Assembly: GCA_046765875.1 (NCBI GenBank)
Contig: JBKPSJ010000309.1
Coordinates: 1 to 7,801 of the forward strand
Direction: 5' to 3'
DNA length: 7,801 nt
From: DASRHY01 sp046765875
Lineage (GTDB): Bacteria > Actinomycetota > Actinomycetes > Propionibacteriales > Kribbellaceae
Part shown: positions 6,222-7,801 of the stretch, one piece after another
How positions within the stretch are numbered: position 1 is the stretch's first letter
Layout of the letters: every line of letters starts with the position of its first letter
Program-made: the position numbers and the translations under genes
Notes under the pieces: model-generated
What the model was told of the DNA's origin: nothing
The model's input: only the letters and a program-made list of their open reading frames with translations
The model's database searches: none

Positions 6222-6388
6222 TCAAGCTCCGATCTAGACGCGTTGTTGGGGTACGAAACCATCCCCGCGACGAAGATCAGGTCCTGCCAAAAGTTTGACG
6301 CAAGACAAATGGCCGATTGCCGTATGGCGCGGCCAAGGCCTCCGGCGAACGCACAGGGGTCCTTCCTCGTGCGTTCCGACGCCGCTGG
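6222..6388. other. Intergenic region with no supported gene
   Basis: Together with the doubtful remnant to its left this gives about 400 bases without a firm gene. The part near 6290-6325 is relatively A/T-rich. I see no convincing promoter; the TTGACA on the minus strand near 6220 has no fitting -10. The right end holds a hairpin listed separately. Confidence 0.5.
6347..6376 (-). terminator. Probable terminator of the 115-residue gene
   Basis: GAACGCAC (6347-6354) and GTGCGTTC (6369-6376) form an 8-bp stem with a 14-base loop; AGG/CCT inside the loop could add three more pairs. It begins 13 bases past the stop of the minus-strand gene ending at 6389. There is no T-run. Confidence 0.5.
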
Positions 6389-6736
6389 TCAGCTGAACCT
6401 TTCGTCCCCATGGCTGGGCTGAGTGCCTCGGGATCCGACGCCCCAGATGTGCGAGCGAAGTGACAGCTGGTCGCTGATGGCGCGCAGCTGCGCCGTGTGC
6501 AGCTCGACCCGCACCGTGTCGTCGGTGGCCCGACGACTGAAGTGGCCATAGAGGTACGGGTAGGACGGCGGGCCGTCCGGCTCGAGAGACCGCAGGACGG
6601 CGTCCGCAGGCACCGTCGTGGGGACGCCTAGGGTGCCTGCGGTGACGCGGCGCCCGGACGCGAGGGCGGCGTTGATCTCATGGATCTGGTCCAGCTCGAC
6701 GGTGTGCGTGGTTGGCGCCACATGGTGTGCCTTCAT
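6389..6736 (-). CDS. Orphan 115-residue protein of unknown function
   Basis: ATG 6736 to TGA 6389, with GGAG (6743-6746) six bases upstream. Third codon positions are overwhelmingly G or C throughout, as in the firm genes, and the minus-strand frame is the only one here with both a good ribosome binding site and this bias. The protein is soluble with no signal or membrane segment. It has a His-rich start (MKAHHVAPTTH), a likely amphipathic helix (VELDQIHEINAALASGRR, residues 13-30), a Pro/Tyr-rich centre (PDGPPSYPYLYGHFSRR, 53-69), a strand-like VRVELHTAQLRAI and a polar tail. I recognise no family. It is monocistronic, with a 307-base upstream region that carries a DevR/DosR-like box and a hairpin downstream. 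Confidence 0.7.
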   Translation of the reverse strand: MKAHHVAPTTHTVELDQIHEINAALASGRRVTAGTLGVPTTVPADAVLRSLEPDGPPSYPYLYGHFSRRATDDTVRVELHTAQLRAISDQLSLRSHIWGVGSRGTQPSHGDERFS

Positions 6737-6816
6737 GGTGTTCTCCGTCTGCCCGAGGGGCGGCCGACCTGGCTACCGTCCGACTCCAGAATGCACCGGC
6801 TCGGTGGCCGCCGCGA

Positions 6817-6831
6817 GGGGCCACAAGTCCC
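6817..6831 (-). promoter_or_regulatory. DevR/DosR-like palindromic box
   Basis: The minus strand reads GGGACTTGTGGCCCC, that is GGGAC-N4-GGCCC. Known DosR/DevR boxes follow GGGACTWWAGTCCC, and GGGAC-N4-GGCCC variants are common in actinobacteria. It lies 80 bases before ATG 6736, and CATTCT (6788-6793) about 23 bases downstream could be a -10. A short GC-rich match can occur by chance, so this is a lead only. Confidence 0.3.
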
Positions 6832-7014
6832 GGACAGCTACCGCGAGGATCCTTCGATGCCTGACCCGGCGAACGCCCAACAGGTGAGAGTCCAGTGCGG
6901 CTCCGCCCGCGTGGATCGCCGAGCTTGGACGGCGGCTCGCGCGCGCCTCGCGCTCCGTTTGTTTGGTTGCTTCGGCAGACGTCGCGTGGCCCGCCGATCG
7001 GAGGCTCACGGGGT

Positions 7015-7038
7015 GGCGATCATGAGAGCGATGACGCC
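7015..7038 (-). terminator. Probable terminator of the hydrolase gene
   Basis: GGCG-A-TCAT (7015-7023) pairs with ATGA-CGCC (7031-7038), giving eight base pairs with one bulged A and a 7-base loop. It starts five bases after the stop at 7044. No T-run follows. Confidence 0.5.
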
Positions 7039-7043
7039 GAAGT

Positions 7044-7801
7044 TCATCCGGATGAGTGTCGGGCCTGCTCCAGGTTCGACTGGTGGATGCCGGAGAGCCA
7101 GTCTTGACCCAGACGCCCGTCAACCGGTTCGTCTCCTCGTCGCAGCGCGTCGATGTAGGCGTGATCGGCGGCCAGGCGGGCCGCCACCTCGGCGCCCTCG
7201 GCAACGGCGCCGTGGCCGGGGACCATGACATCGACGTGCCTGGCGGCCTCACCCAGCCGCCCGAGTGCGGTCTCGTAGGCGCCCACCTGATCGGGGCGGC
7301 GAGAGTCAAGGAGCGGGATCAAGACGTCGGAGAGCATGTCGCCGGCGAGCAGGACGCCACGGTCTGCGAGCAGGACCGCAGCGTGGCCGACCGCGTGCGC
7401 CTGGTGCTCGACGATCTCGCCCGGCACAGGTCCGCCGGCCGCGGGCAGCGGGGTGAGCAGCCCGATCAGCTCGAGAGGGATCCCCGACGCGCTCTCGGCC
7501 GCCATTTTCTGCGCCCGCTCTCGGGCTTCACGGGCAGCCTGGGCGCCGGCAGGGGTGGCGTAGCGCGGCACGTCGCCGAACCGGGAATGCCAGAGCAGGT
7601 GGTCCCAGTGGGGATGGGTGGAGAACCCGGCAACCACCGGAATGCCGAGCCGGTCCACGTCATCGGCGAGCTGGCTCAGATCGGAACCGTCGATGCCGGG
7701 ATCGACCAGGATCAACCCACCCTCCCCGCGCACCACGATGGCATTGCTCCAGACCCACTCGCTCTGCCGGACCCAGACGCCGTCGGCCACCTGATTCAGC
7801 A
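7044..7801 (-). CDS. Metallo-beta-lactamase-fold hydrolase, truncated at the window edge
   Basis: The protein runs from the right edge to TGA 7044-7046. The zinc-site motif THPHWDH gives His-x-His-x-Asp-His, followed by a third ligand His in AVGHAAV, the bridging Asp in LLAGDMLSD and the last His in VPGHG, all in the usual order and spacing of the fold. Counting from GTG 7790 these are His59, His61, Asp63, His64, His136, Asp151 and His193 of 248. The N-terminal strands LNQVADGVWVRQ and NAIVVRGEGGLILVDPG are typical. The frame continues upstream through LNQ to bases 7801-7800, read TG; with one more base outside the window this would be an NTG start, so the true start is probably just over the edge and only one base is missing. 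The substrate is unknown: the fold includes lactonases, thioesterases and glyoxalase II-like enzymes. The unusual GH-A-A in place of the common GHTxG around the third ligand argues against a classic glyoxalase II. Confidence 0.88.
   Translation of the reverse strand, partial: LNQVADGVWVRQSEWVWSNAIVVRGEGGLILVDPGIDGSDLSQLADDVDRLGIPVVAGFSTHPHWDHLLWHSRFGDVPRYATPAGAQAAREARERAQKMAAESASGIPLELIGLLTPLPAAGGPVPGEIVEHQAHAVGHAAVLLADRGVLLAGDMLSDVLIPLLDSRRPDQVGAYETALGRLGEAARHVDVMVPGHGAVAEGAEVAARLAADHAYIDALRRGDEPVDGRLGQDWLSGIHQSNLEQARHSSG

Larger units (their letters stand above)
6737..7043. other. Upstream region of the 115-residue gene
   Basis: 307 bases with no gene I can support on either strand. Long open frames exist but are Arg-rich and lack motifs. 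It contains the terminator-like hairpin of the hydrolase gene at its right end and the DevR/DosR-like box at 6817-6831. Confidence 0.5.

Noticed and set aside
6216..6422. Plus-strand frame of 68 codons starting MVSSSDLDALLGYE
   Set aside because: No properly spaced ribosome binding site, mixed codon use, and its end overlaps the end of the better supported minus-strand gene.
6618..7309. Open frames on both strands between the hydrolase and the 115-residue gene
   Set aside because: Arg-rich translations with no motifs; the minus-strand one overlaps the hydrolase in another frame.

Overview
The window is high-GC DNA with strong G/C bias at third codon positions, GGAG-type ribosome binding sites, GTG starts, an ECF41 (SigJ-type) sigma factor and a VOC/73-residue gene pair. 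This is typical of a soil actinobacterium; I cannot name the genus. No tRNA, rRNA, CRISPR array or complete mobile element was seen.

Layout. (1) 1-733: mostly unassigned, with a doubtful gene tail at the left edge. (2) 734-2074 (+): an exported vanadium-dependent haloperoxidase-like enzyme with a complete vanadate pocket, closed by a perfect 20-bp hairpin that also faces the convergent genes to its right. (3) 2153-4044 (-): a small conserved-looking 73-residue protein, a VOC/glyoxalase gene that has lost its front part, and an intact 14-TM DHA2 drug-efflux transporter. (4) 4045-4183: a short divergent intergenic region with two mirror-image ECF41-type promoters. (5) 4184-5058 (+): the ECF41 sigma factor, broken by a single -1 frameshift in this sequence. 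(6) 5160-5981 (-): an unrecognised six-helix membrane protein, preceded by what looks like a decayed or frameshifted small gene. (7) 6389-6736 (-): an orphan 115-residue protein with a DevR/DosR-like box upstream. (8) 7044-7801 (-): a metallo-beta-lactamase-fold hydrolase that leaves the window at its start codon.

How the parts fit together. The central unit is the sigma factor/transporter pair. Each gene has a -35/N16/-10 promoter of the ECF41 type, and the two promoters are placed exactly symmetrically about base 4118, so the sigma factor probably activates itself and the efflux pump together. The transporter ends where the VOC remnant begins, which suggests that the sigma-transporter module was joined into an older VOC/73-residue operon by a rearrangement. 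The frameshift in the sigma factor raises the question whether the circuit still works or whether a base was lost in sequencing. The haloperoxidase, membrane protein, orphan protein and hydrolase appear to be separate transcription units.
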